A DNA stretch of 64,000 nt from Zygnema cylindricum (lineage: Eukaryota > Streptophyta > Zygnematophyceae > Zygnematales > Zygnemataceae), in assembly GCA_037447655.1 (NCBI GenBank), contig JBBHKE010002990.1:64001-128000 (forward strand). The letters run 5' to 3'. The notes beneath the pieces are model-generated. The model was given only the letters and a program-made list of their open reading frames with translations, was not told the origin of the DNA and did not search any database. Positions within the stretch are counted from its first letter, which is position 1. Each line of letters begins with the position of its first letter. Positions 55,001-64,000 of the stretch are shown piece by piece. The translations under genes were made by a program, and so were the position numbers.

Positions 55001-58000
55001 TGGATGTGTGCATATGTTTGTGCATAGGAGCGAGGGCTAGTTTCGCAATAGTTCAGCTTATTTGTGTTTGTTTGTGGGATTGTTATGTCTTTGTTTTCTA
55101 TCTGTCGCTATGGCAACTTGTATAAGAGCATCCTGATGTAAGCCATGTTTTTGAAGTTTTTCAATCAAAGCATTTGCTTCACAATTCTGGAATGGGTCTG
55201 CTCTTTGGTCCAATCATTCTGCACTTCATACAATTCATTAGGATAGTTGCATTGACGAAATTTGTTCTGATTTTGTCGGTGAATCTTACATTTTTGGGAA
55301 AACAGTACGTTAAATTACCCTTAAAAATGAAAGTACTGTACAATTTCCTCTGAAAGCGAGGGTAAAACTTTGAGAGTCATTACCTTATCAATCTGCAGTT
55401 TTGATCAAATCCATTGGACTCCGGCGCCACATTTATGTGCTGTAACCTCATCCCTGTCATAGATCAGTGTAAATCATGGAACTAGATCTTTTACGTAAGC
55501 ATGCGAAGACCATGATGTAAGATGATGTCAGCTTCAATTCAAATTGATTGCCGACATAATTTTCCTTGAAGAGAATCTTCAACACTATTCATGTCGTAAC
55601 CAATCTTTCTGCATGTACTGCAGTACACTTATTTTAGAATGCTATCGTGAGAAAGACCAAAATGGTGATATCATTTGTTGAATGCTAGTTATCCTGCTCT
55701 CGAAGTATTCCTCTGTCCCACGATTGGCTGTTATCGACCGTCTGACATACAGACATCTTCAACTATGCGTGTTATTATGAATTACTTATTAGTGTTTTGT
55801 GGGTACGTGGTCTTTATGCGATTACATGTTTTAAGGCATATCTGTTTTAAGCACTTCATAACTTATCGTACGGAGCGAGGTTTGCAAAATTAGGATTTCA
55901 ATCGATTCGTTTTGTAAAATTAATTGGCGTGGACTGAATTTATTGTAAAAAAAAACCGTTTTTTTACATAGAAACATCGGTTTAACTATGTTTGGTTTGC
56001 ATCGTTGAAAAACAAATCTGACGGTCGGCGTTTGAGATAATATGAATGACTGTGTGACTATGAGTCTTTGACCCGTATGTAATTGGGTGCTACTGATGCG
56101 TCTTCCCTTCTCTTCTGAACTTTCTCCCTCTATTTTTTGAAGTTTTACCTCTCCGCAGTGTTGTGTGGTGATTTGTTTTCACTTATTATTTTACTCGTTA
56201 ATATCTATTGGGTACCACTCAATTTATTTCATGTGTGATAATCTGAACTTCTTGAGTTTAGGAGTAAAGTTCAGAATTTATAAATCTTGAACTCTGAGTT
56301 GGGAGTTCTGAACGGGTAGTTCAAGATTCTGAACCGGGAGTTCACAATTTATAATTATAAACCCGGGAGTTACAAGTTGTGAATTTTGAACTCAAGAGTT
56401 TTAGATCTAAGTTCGGAGTTACTATTTCTGAACTGTGTTCATAATTTAGAATTTGTTTTTGAGTTGGCGTTTTGAATTCTGAGCTCAGAGTTGTAAATTT
56501 TTGAACTCTCAGCTCAGAAGCCTAAACAAGTCTAAACAGAGTTCAGAATTTTTAACTTCCAAGTTCATAATTCCAAGAACTGAACTCAAGAAGGTCAAAA
56601 CTTAGTTCATTTAAAAAAAAAACGAAAATCATGTTTGTTCAATATTAGTTCAATTTTTGAGTCGGGTGAACATGTTTTTATAATATCAGCTCTTTTATAA
56701 TAATGTTTGCTCACTTCTGTGAAACGGATGAACGAGTTTTACTGGTTTTGAACTTCAATGAAATTTTCTTCTTTGTAAATAAGCTCTCGTACTTATATTG
56801 TTGCCTTTCCCTTTTTGCCCATTTTCTATCATTTTTTATGCTATATATTGAAAAATGTGTGAAAAAATGGTAAAATGGCATAAGGTATCATGATTGTGGT
56901 TTTTTTTTTTGTTTCTTAGCACATGATGTCATCTGAAACAAACTTGATCAAATTTTTACTTCGTTTCCTTACAGTCCTAACCATTTCAGCAATTTTTTGT
57001 GCGAAAAAACCGTATGAAAAAATATAACAATATACTACGTACGGTATACGAAATGGTTTCGTACGGTATACGAAATGGTGTCGTACGGTATATGAAACGG
57101 TTTCGTACGGTTTCTGAACGGTTTCGTACGCTCGTTTCGAACATTGACTTCAGCACACGCTAGACTGGATATCTCACTTAATTTGTACATGTTTGCACGT
57201 GTGAACTGACGTTACGATTGGGGTTGATATGGCAGGTATGTCGCGCCAGAATACGCGAGCACAGGACTTCTGACGGAGCGCAGTGACGTGTACAGTTTTG
57301 GCGTCTTGCTTCTGGAAATTGTGACGGGTCGCCCTGCGATCGACCCCGATGCCGAGAAATCTCAGGTGCCGTACACCCGTACAACTTTACAATTTTGTGT
57401 GGTTCTGCCGTACCCTCCCTTTCACCAGATATGAGCCGTCCTATTCGGCGTTCGAGTTCTGGCAGTTTACGCATTTCCGTACGCGGTTTGCCGTACATAA
57501 CAAAATTGACCGTTGAGAGTGTGTCAGGACATAGCAGCTGCGGAAAAACCGGCTACAGGTCCACTGTCGCGGTTCAGATTTTATTCGACGATGGTTGGCC
57601 TGGCAGGTTAACGAATGGAGGGTCGCCACGTCCACCGCATTTCGATTGAAGCAGGGAACGGAATTCCGATAGTACTAAATCATGTACCTTGTACTAACTC
57701 GTACTTTTTGTATGTTTCGTTTTAGATTACGCTACGATTTGAAGTACGAAGGCGGCCACAGTGATTTGAAAACTGATTCAGCCGTCCATTTGCAACTGTG
57801 AATCCGTTACACTTTACAGTGGACGCGTTCGCACTAAATGGACTTTTCGTCTAAATCGGCCCCTTTGTTTAGTCGTACTGTATCGCAGTGTCGCGTTGCA
57901 ACGTTTTTACCGTTTTTTCGTTAAGAGTTGAAACTCAGTTCTAACGTTTGTTCTAGCGTTACCTCAATTTCCGGAGATTAAACTTGGAGCATGTTTAAAC

Positions 58001-60605
58001 TATCCGTACTTTTTTACATATACGGATTATACTCTTAAGTGCAGAAGGTACATGTACTTTAAAGTACAAATTATTGTACATGTACGGATATACCGAGTTC
58101 TTCTAGGTCCATGTATTCTTTGAAAATTTTAATTCCAGAATTTCGGGCCAAAACTTCAAAATTAGGTTTAAAAAACAAAAAAAACCGATCCTACGTCTAA
58201 CCGGTGGCACTCTTCCAAAGAATTTATTCCTTAAATGGGAAGTTTGGATTTTTAGGAGGATGAGAAGGCAAAATACCCATAGTGGATACAGATATAGATG
58301 AAAGATTTGTCAGAAGTTGGCCAAAAGAAGAAAAAAGCACGATACTACGATACAGCGTTAGGGTACCATATGACAGTTACAGATCATATGACAGTACACC
58401 ATGAATTGCTGTTAGGTGAAAGGAATTACTGATCTGGGGTTTTTCATTCTTATTATCCTTATTTAAGTACAAGGGACATGGGCGATCATTGACTGCTTAA
58501 AAAGTTAGTACCATGAATAAAGAACTTAGTAATATTAACGCTATTTTAGGGTCAGAGGCCAAAGAAATCCGGAGTGAATGAGTGTTTTTAGCCCTACTGT
58601 TATCCCGGTGCACTTTAGCTGCTAAGTTCAAGCTCGCTGTTTATAAATGATGTGCCAGCTGTCGAGTACATACAGCTTTCTTCCCTGTCAGAGTTTGTAG
58701 TTCTGTCACATGTTTTTTTGACCCAAATTATAAAACCAAGTCCTCGTAGTAGAGTGGCTTAAACGCCATCCAATCCTACATTACTCTTATTTACACTAAA
58801 TCTGCATTTATTCTAGTACTACACTAACTCTGAAAACAAGTATTCAAGCATATTGACTCACGTGTTTTGATTACTCATGAAGTGCTATTAGACTAAAAAA
58901 GTTTTTAGTATGAGGACTGCTTCAGTGTTGCTAAATTTTTGTTTAGTTAGGCATGGAGGATGAATAACTGTTTTTGTAATAAGAGTTAGTAATCAGTATT
59001 ATCGACGCAATTTTGTGGTCAGAGGCCGAAAGATACTGGCATTACATCGATCCTAATTTTGATTAACACTGAAGGGCCATGGAAGTACACGTCGTTGTGC
59101 CAGAACGTGGTTGACTTGGCTCTCGCCGAACATTGGGATTCAGTCTCAAATTTGTTCTACTATACAATAGACGTTTCTCTTTCTTAGTGCTAACGCCTTA
59201 TGTTCCTGAATATGCCACTGCCACTTACTTTGACCACTGGATGCTAATGTTTGTTTTACTTTCTTGGAATAAATAATGTGTTTTTGTCCTATGTATCTCT
59301 TTGTTTAGAAGCATTGATATTTATGTGAAATGATATTTCCTTGGTTCATTTTAGCGAACATCAAACTTGGGGATCATTAAGTGGTCCTTCGGCAAACATG
59401 AAACTTTGCTTATTGCAATATGAATGAGAGGGTGGCCAGTATGGCAGGAATGGTCCACCTTTTTAATGTGTAGGAGAGGCAACTTAAGTGTTTAACTGGA
59501 TAGTGGAAGGGGGCAACAGGCGAATCTGGTTGAATGGGTGAAATCGAAATCTCGAGAGGACAAGATTTCGGAAGTGGTGGATGCGGCTTTGACTGATGTC
59601 CAACAGGATGATGCCGAATATGTGATTAATATCGCACTAAAATGTGTGGAATCCAATGCTTTGAAACGGCTGAAAATGGCCCAGGTTTTGGGCATGTTGG
59701 AGACTGAAGACCCTGCCATGGTAAGGCTTTCTTTCAAAAAGCTTCTTCTCAGGTGATTTAGAACGCATTCATATTATTTGTCTTTTTCAGGCTTGAGTAT
59801 ATTTCTGAATGATTGCTTTGGCAGCCAGGCTTCACGTATGACCACATAACTATTTTTGAAGACCAGGAACTGTTTGTTATTCATCCTCTATCACCACATT
59901 TTACTTGTGAAACAAAATTCAACTCCTGTTGCGTTGATATTCAACGAGTTAATGATCAAACCATATTTGGGGAAAAAAATTTATCGGGGTTTTAGGCTCC
60001 TAAAACTTCAAATGCCCAACTCTGAAAAGCACACTATTTTATTACTGTATAGACTTAGTGTGTCCGATTGACAAAATGGAGGTGACTTTTGCATTCAAGA
60101 CAATTGTTTGTTAATTCTTGACTGATTGTTATTCAAATGGCGGATCTATTTTGTGGTGGATCAACAGAAGGATGATTGGGTTGCAAGACGCCCCACTCCT
60201 CGAGCCTCGCGAGAAAACAGTCCTCCAACTCAAATTCCTACTCGATTCAGTCCAGCGTGGGCTCGGCGAGATCCCAGCAAAAGCAGTTCTCCCAAAGGAG
60301 GTACCACTTCTTCGGTAAGCCCTCGAGGGTCAGACGTTGGATCCATGATTGCTTCTGCGGCTTTGAAAGCGTCCAGTCCTCGAGGCGGTAGTCCTCCGGC
60401 TCCTGGGTATAGTCCAAGAGGAGTTAGTCCCACGTCCTCGAGAGCTGTCCCTACGAGTCCTTCTGGGAGACAGACTAGTCCACAGTCCCCGAGTCCTCGA
60501 CCCGCCAGTCCCAATACTGACGCTGGAGCTCTTATTGCCAGTCACGCAATGAGTATTAATGCGCCCAAGCAAAGACAACAGCCGACCTGGTCACGGAGAA
60601 CCTAA
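49411..60605 (+). CDS. LRR receptor-like protein kinase (11 exons)
   Basis: Exons: 49411-49587, 50665-50841, 51172-51378, 51808-52004, 52251-52562, 52927-53996, 54140-54370, 54790-54960, 57236-57365, 59520-59720, 60168-60605. All introns are GT..AG and all phases agree. The sum is 3311 bp, one short of 1104 codons because of a single-base gap in exon 4. Product about 1103 residues: signal peptide, LRR ectodomain, Pro-rich stretch, one transmembrane segment, long acidic juxtamembrane region, Ser/Thr kinase, Ser/Pro tail. It would sit in the plasma membrane and relay an external ligand to cytoplasmic phosphorylation. The ectodomain layout resembles STRUBBELIG-type receptors, but the kinase looks more like the RLCK-V (At1g01540) class. 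The ATG at 49411 has an ideal context (GCCATGG). Confidence 0.85.
51498..51690 (+). repeat. 36-bp tandem repeat in intron 3
   Basis: ATTAGACTGTCTTCATTCTC plus GAATATTTCGTCATTC repeated about three times, then shorter TCTAGACTGTCTTCATT pieces. The period is divisible by three, so a frame reading [12 protein letters not shown] stays open, but it lies between good splice sites and is not coding in my model. Confidence 0.85.
52251..53996 (+). CDS. Receptor kinase exons 5-6: Pro-rich, transmembrane, juxtamembrane
   Basis: Exon 5 encodes an extensin-like run ([18 protein letters not shown]), a Ser/Gly linker, then the membrane segment [19 protein letters not shown] with stop-transfer CCCRRRRKK. 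Exon 6 (about 357 residues) is mostly disordered and acidic ([22 protein letters not shown]) with Pro-rich patches. The kinase begins near its end: [14 protein letters not shown], the glycine loop [10 protein letters not shown] and the VAVKRL lysine. About 310 residues between membrane and kinase is very long for plant receptor kinases. Confidence 0.85.
54140..57365 (+). CDS. Receptor kinase exons 7-9: catalytic domain
   Basis: Exon 7: alpha-C Glu in [20 protein letters not shown] and hinge LLVYEYVPN. Exon 8: [20 protein letters not shown] with the catalytic HRD, then [11 protein letters not shown], where the usual DFG glycine is alanine (GCA at 54896-54898), and MGTFG. Exon 9: [20 protein letters not shown] and [16 protein letters not shown]. 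All other catalytic residues are present. Introns 8 and 9 exceed 2 kb each. Confidence 0.9.
56245..56620. repeat. Clustered GAGTTC/GAACTC inverted motifs in intron 8
   Basis: Many short copies of GAGTTC, GAACTC, AGTTCAGAATTT and their complements within about 370 bp, able to form several alternative hairpins. Confidence 0.65.
57037..57140 (+). repeat. 22-bp tandem repeat CGTACGGTATACGAAATGGTTT
   Basis: About four and a half imperfect units ending roughly 95 bp before the exon 9 acceptor. Confidence 0.8.
58397..58610 (+). mobile_element. TA-flanked miniature element in intron 9
   Basis: CACCATGAATTGCTGTTAGGTG to CTGTTATCCCGGTG; a diverged member of the family seen at 3151 and 47324. Confidence 0.45.
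59520..60605 (+). CDS. Receptor kinase exons 10-11: C-lobe end and Ser/Pro tail
   Basis: Exon 10: [20 protein letters not shown] and [20 protein letters not shown], then MLETEDPAM, the end of the kinase. Arg/Lys-Pro in the usual RPKM is RLKM here. Exon 11 opens [19 protein letters not shown] and continues as a tail of about 145 residues with repeated SPRG, SPS and TSP motifs, ending at TAA 60603-60605. MLETEDPAM followed by a basic Ser-rich tail is typical of RLCK-V kinases. Confidence 0.85.
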
Positions 60606-62700
60606 ACGGGCTTCATAAAAGAGTTTCATGGTTTTATAAACGGGTTTCGTGGTTTGTGTCGTAATATGGTTTCGTGGGTGGTTTCGTCGTTTTATCGTGA
60701 AGACGGGGGACAAAGGATGATTTTTTTTGAAAGGGTGCGACATTTTGATTTGTTCTCCCTTAATGGGTCGGTATCGGTCTTTTAGTCAATTGGACTCAGG
60801 ATGATTTTGGCCGTCGATACTTTTTAGTTATTTCGTTTTACATTTTGTTTTCGAAACCTGTAAGTTTTTTCAAAATTATTTTGGTACGAGCTCGGAGGAC
60901 GACAAACGGGTTCACATTCTGTCATGACAACTAAAATTCAAATTTATTGGTTTGGGTGTGGTTGGAATAATCTATTTCATGGGATTTAGATTCATAGGTT
61001 TTACTTCCATAGGTTTTTAGTTTTCGTTTAAAGGTGCAATTACATTTTAGGAGAAGGTTATGGAGATGACTTTACAAGTTTTGAAAGCAGTTTCTGGAAA
61101 GACATAGAGTCTCATCTAATATATTGGTCTTGTAAGGTTGACTTTCGTTTGTTTTCCTTACCTGGAGGGGGATAGAGAGAGAGAAGGGAGGGGGGGAGGG
61201 AGATTATTTACTCGGGCTGGCAAGCCAATAATCTACGGCTGTTGATTTCAAATTGATGATGATAACTTTGAGACAACAGATTGAATTAAATAGTGCGATG
61301 GTAAACCATTTGAGTCCAGGGCTACAAATGGGGATAAGTAGTGATGGATGTTAGAGAATGTTTAGGTTTTAAACTCGCTGTAAGTTTGAATGAATTCGGA
61401 AACTAAAAAAACAGTATTTTCTCCTCGAAAACCTAAATGTACCTATTGTAAACCTTGTTTAAGATAGTACAATTGTACTGTAGCAAATTAATTTCATGTT
61501 GTCCTTTTTGCTGCTATATAGTGAGAACTTCAAATTTTCCTTTCTTAAGATTTTCCTCAGAAGTGGATCCATGCCGAACGTTATTTTTAAAATTTTAACC
61601 TTATAAGAAATGTGCTCTCAATGTGGAGATAAATGGAAAACTTAAAAAGTATTTTTATACTCAATTCTATATATGGTCGTTCAAAATCTGAAACGCGATA
61701 AATGAATGTGTTCTGGTATTCGATTGCCATTTTTATTGTATTATTGTATTTATGGTAAAATCGAGTAAACGGCATCCAGTTTTATCACTCGTTATTGATT
61801 GTTTTTATCCTTCAAACATTTTTGCCCTGTCTTTTTAGACGAAGAACATCATCCTCATCTCCCTCTCCATCTCCCTCTCTCTCCCTCTCCTCCTCCCTCT
61901 CCCCTCTCTCCCCCTCCTCCCTCCCAAATCATCCAAATCCGACGTTAGATGGGGCAGATTTATAGGTTGACTTTTGATTGTCAAGTCAACATTGCTTCCA
62001 TATATTTTTACAATATTGGATCTTTCAATCTTTTTGAAGAGACTCAACCGACATTCTAAAAGAATATTTTTTTAAGCGTGGAAACACTATTTTCAGCATG
62101 TATCATGTACGGACAAACATGTTAACGATGTGCATTTAACCATGTAAGGACAGGTACGTACTAAATGTACATATAGTCATGTACGAACATGTTTGTAATA
62201 GATTGACATAGAGTCATCTACAAAAGTGCATGTTAATAATTTTGCATGCAATCTATGTATGCATAAAAATATCATACGTGGTTGCATGTACGCACATGTA
62301 TAAAGCAAAGCGTCCATCTTTTGTCCTTTGCTTTTTAACGTTTATACGCCGCGAGCAATTCAAGTGGCACGTCGAGTTGTTGTTTTTTAAAACGTTTATA
62401 ATTGGTTGCTTAGAGAGCAATCCACGTGACATATCGCCACGTGACATGTTGCTGCCTTGACATTGTTATTATTTAAAACGTTTGTGATTGATTGTTTCGC
62501 GAGCAATCCACGTGGCACCATCGTCACGTGAATCATCATGACGCAGCATTCGTCGCCATGACATTTTTTTTTTTTAAAACGTTTGTAGTTGATTAATTTG
62601 CGCGCAGTCCACAACAGAGACGACATCCCTTCAAAGATGTCACATCCTTCACGTGAATTATTTGTGAATAAATGTAACAGAAATAGAGGATCGAACTAGA
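60606..62700. other. 3' flank and intergenic DNA
   Basis: Presumed 3' UTR, then AT-rich DNA with a GA tract at 61165-61205 and a CTCCCT tract at 61855-61922. At about 62330-62610 a segment containing AAAACGTTTATAATTGGTTGCT and GAGAGCAATCCACGTG is repeated three times at roughly 100-bp spacing. No gene. Confidence 0.5.
62330..62620 (+). repeat. Three tandem units of about 100 bp with ACGTG motifs
   Basis: Units begin near 62338, 62395 and 62475-62580 with AAAACGTTT(A/G)TA(A/G)TTGATT and carry CGAGCAATCCACGTGGCA or a variant. The shared core GCAATCCACGTG contains a G-box. Confidence 0.55.
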
Positions 62701-63665
62701 GGGAGAGGAAGCCCATCGACTCCAAGTATGAAGGGGAGAGGGAGAGGGAGAGAGGGGGAGAGGGAAGGGGAGAGGGAGATGGAGATGGAAAGGGAGAGGG
62801 AAGCAGAGAGGGAGAGGGAGTGGTATAGGGAAAGACAGAAAGGGGGAGACGGAAGGGGAGAGGGAGAGAGGGAGGGAGTGGAAGGGGGGGGGGAGAGGAT
62901 AGAGAGAGGGCGAAGGAGAGGGAGAAGAAGAGAGAAAGAGGAAAGGGGAGAGGGAGAGGGAGAGGAAGAGGGGGAGAGGGAAGGAGAGAGGGAGAGAGGG
63001 AATGAGAGGAAGAAAGAGGGGGGAGAGGATAGGGAGAGGGAGAGAGAGAGGAAGGGAGAGGGAGAGGAAGAGGGGGAGAGGGAAGGGGAGAGGGAGAGGG
63101 TGAAGGAGAGGGAGAGGGAGAGGGAGAGGAAGAGAGAGGAAAAGAGAAAGATATGGAGATGGAGATGTACAGGGAAAAGGAGAGAGAGAGGGAGAGGGAG
63201 CACGAGGGGGAAAGGGAGAGTGAGAGGAAGAGAGGGAGAGTGAAGGGGAGATGTAGAGGGAGAGGGAAGAGGATAGGGAGAAGGAGAGGGAGAGGGAAAG
63301 GCAGAGAGGGGGAGAGTGAAGGGGAGAGGGATAAGAGAGGGAGAGAGGAAGAGGGGGAGAGGGAAAGGGGGAGGGAGAGGAAGTGTAAAGAGAGAGGGAA
63401 GTGTAGAGAGAGAGGGAAAGGGAGGAGAGGGAAATGGAGAGGGAGAGGGAGAGGGAGAGAGAGGGAGAGGGAGAGAGGAGTGGGAGAGAGGAGTGGGTGA
63501 GGGAGAGGGAGTGGGAGAGGGGAAGGGAGAGGGAGTGGGAGGAGAGGGAGAGGGAGAGGAAGAAAGGGAGCGAGAGGGAGATGGAGACGTAGAGGGAGAG
63601 GGAGAGGCAGATGGAGAGGAAGAGAGACGGAAAGGGAGAGGGAGGGGAATATGGGAGGGGAGACA
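62700..63665 (+). repeat. GA-rich simple-sequence block, about 960 bp
   Basis: Almost uninterrupted GAGAGG/GAGGGA variants. Long frames through it on either strand are low-complexity (SPSPLP or REGEGE) and are not genes. Confidence 0.95.
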
Positions 63666-64000
63666 GTCTCAAAACCATCTGAGTACACGGGAACAAAACA
63701 AACGGATTTTTTTTTTTTTTTGAAAATCCAAAGACTCAGGAAAGCAACCCTGATGTAAAAAAAACAAAAAAGTTAAATAGATAAAAAAAAATAAAAAAAA
63801 TAAAAAATATACAGCTTATAGAAGCAAAAACAAAAACTCGACCACCAAATGACGACAGCTAAGGTACAATATTTCCTTACCTTTTGTCCTATCTGTACTT
63901 TTTGCACTTTTTCGGGCTAACCCAAAAAGAGAAAAGAAAAAAGAAATATTAAAAAAAAAGACAGCAATTTTCTAGTCTATATTTTTCCTTATCCTCTACA
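63666..64000. other. Gene-free AT-rich end of window
   Basis: Poly-T and poly-A runs and AAAAATAAAAAAAATAAAAA; nothing else recognised. Confidence 0.6.

Noticed and set aside
62593-63723. Several long open frames (up to 367 codons) on both strands
   Set aside because: They are frames through GAGAGG/CTCTCC repeats, with SPLP- or REGE-only composition and no start context.

Overview
The window looks like nuclear DNA of a streptophyte (a land plant or charophyte alga; I cannot narrow it further). The reasons are spliced genes with plant-type products (an LRR receptor-like kinase, a TONNEAU1-like first exon, an FHA protein), plant-style Ty1/copia elements, and TIR miniature elements with recognisable target duplications. 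Most of the 64 kb is transposon-derived. No rRNA, CRISPR array or canonical tRNA gene was seen.

Layout. 0-2.1 kb: a minus-strand FHA-domain gene whose first exon runs directly into a copia fragment. 2.1-5 kb: gene-free, with TA-flanked miniature elements. 5-24 kb: a copia graveyard. Its centrepiece is a structurally complete but mutated element (10522-16969) with two 1049-bp LTRs, the 5-bp duplication ATCCG, and a primer-binding site matching the anticodon arm of initiator tRNA-Met. It sits inside an older minus-strand copia element, which also received a solo LTR. A further minus-strand copia element follows. 24-40 kb: miniature DNA transposons (PIF/Harbinger-like of about 953 bp, hAT-like, and a long-TIR family), some nested, plus one small secreted cysteine-rich protein gene at 25782. 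41-42.5 kb: minus-strand exons, two with a calpain-domain-III flavour and one matching the start of TONNEAU1. 43.8-48.8 kb: gene-free repeats. 49.4-60.6 kb: an eleven-exon plus-strand receptor-like kinase. It has a signal peptide, LRR ectodomain, proline-rich wall-like stretch, transmembrane segment, long acidic juxtamembrane region, kinase and Ser/Pro-rich tail. 60.6-64 kb: gene-free, ending in nearly 1 kb of GA-rich simple sequence.

The most interesting signals are four. (1) Half-tRNA priming is implied by the PBS of the complete copia element. (2) Six LTRs carry an antisense module with tRNA-type A and B boxes and a T-run, with a TATA-like motif at a constant distance in three of them; this resembles an RNA polymerase III unit. 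(3) A group of solo LTRs has an ATG and the start of a reading frame just inside the 3' LTR end, as in yeast Ty1. (4) The receptor kinase combines an LRR ectodomain with a kinase resembling the ectodomain-less RLCK-V class, has DFA instead of DFG, and carries a one-base frameshift in exon 4. Apart from the host genes, the elements show no sign of working together; their order records successive insertions.
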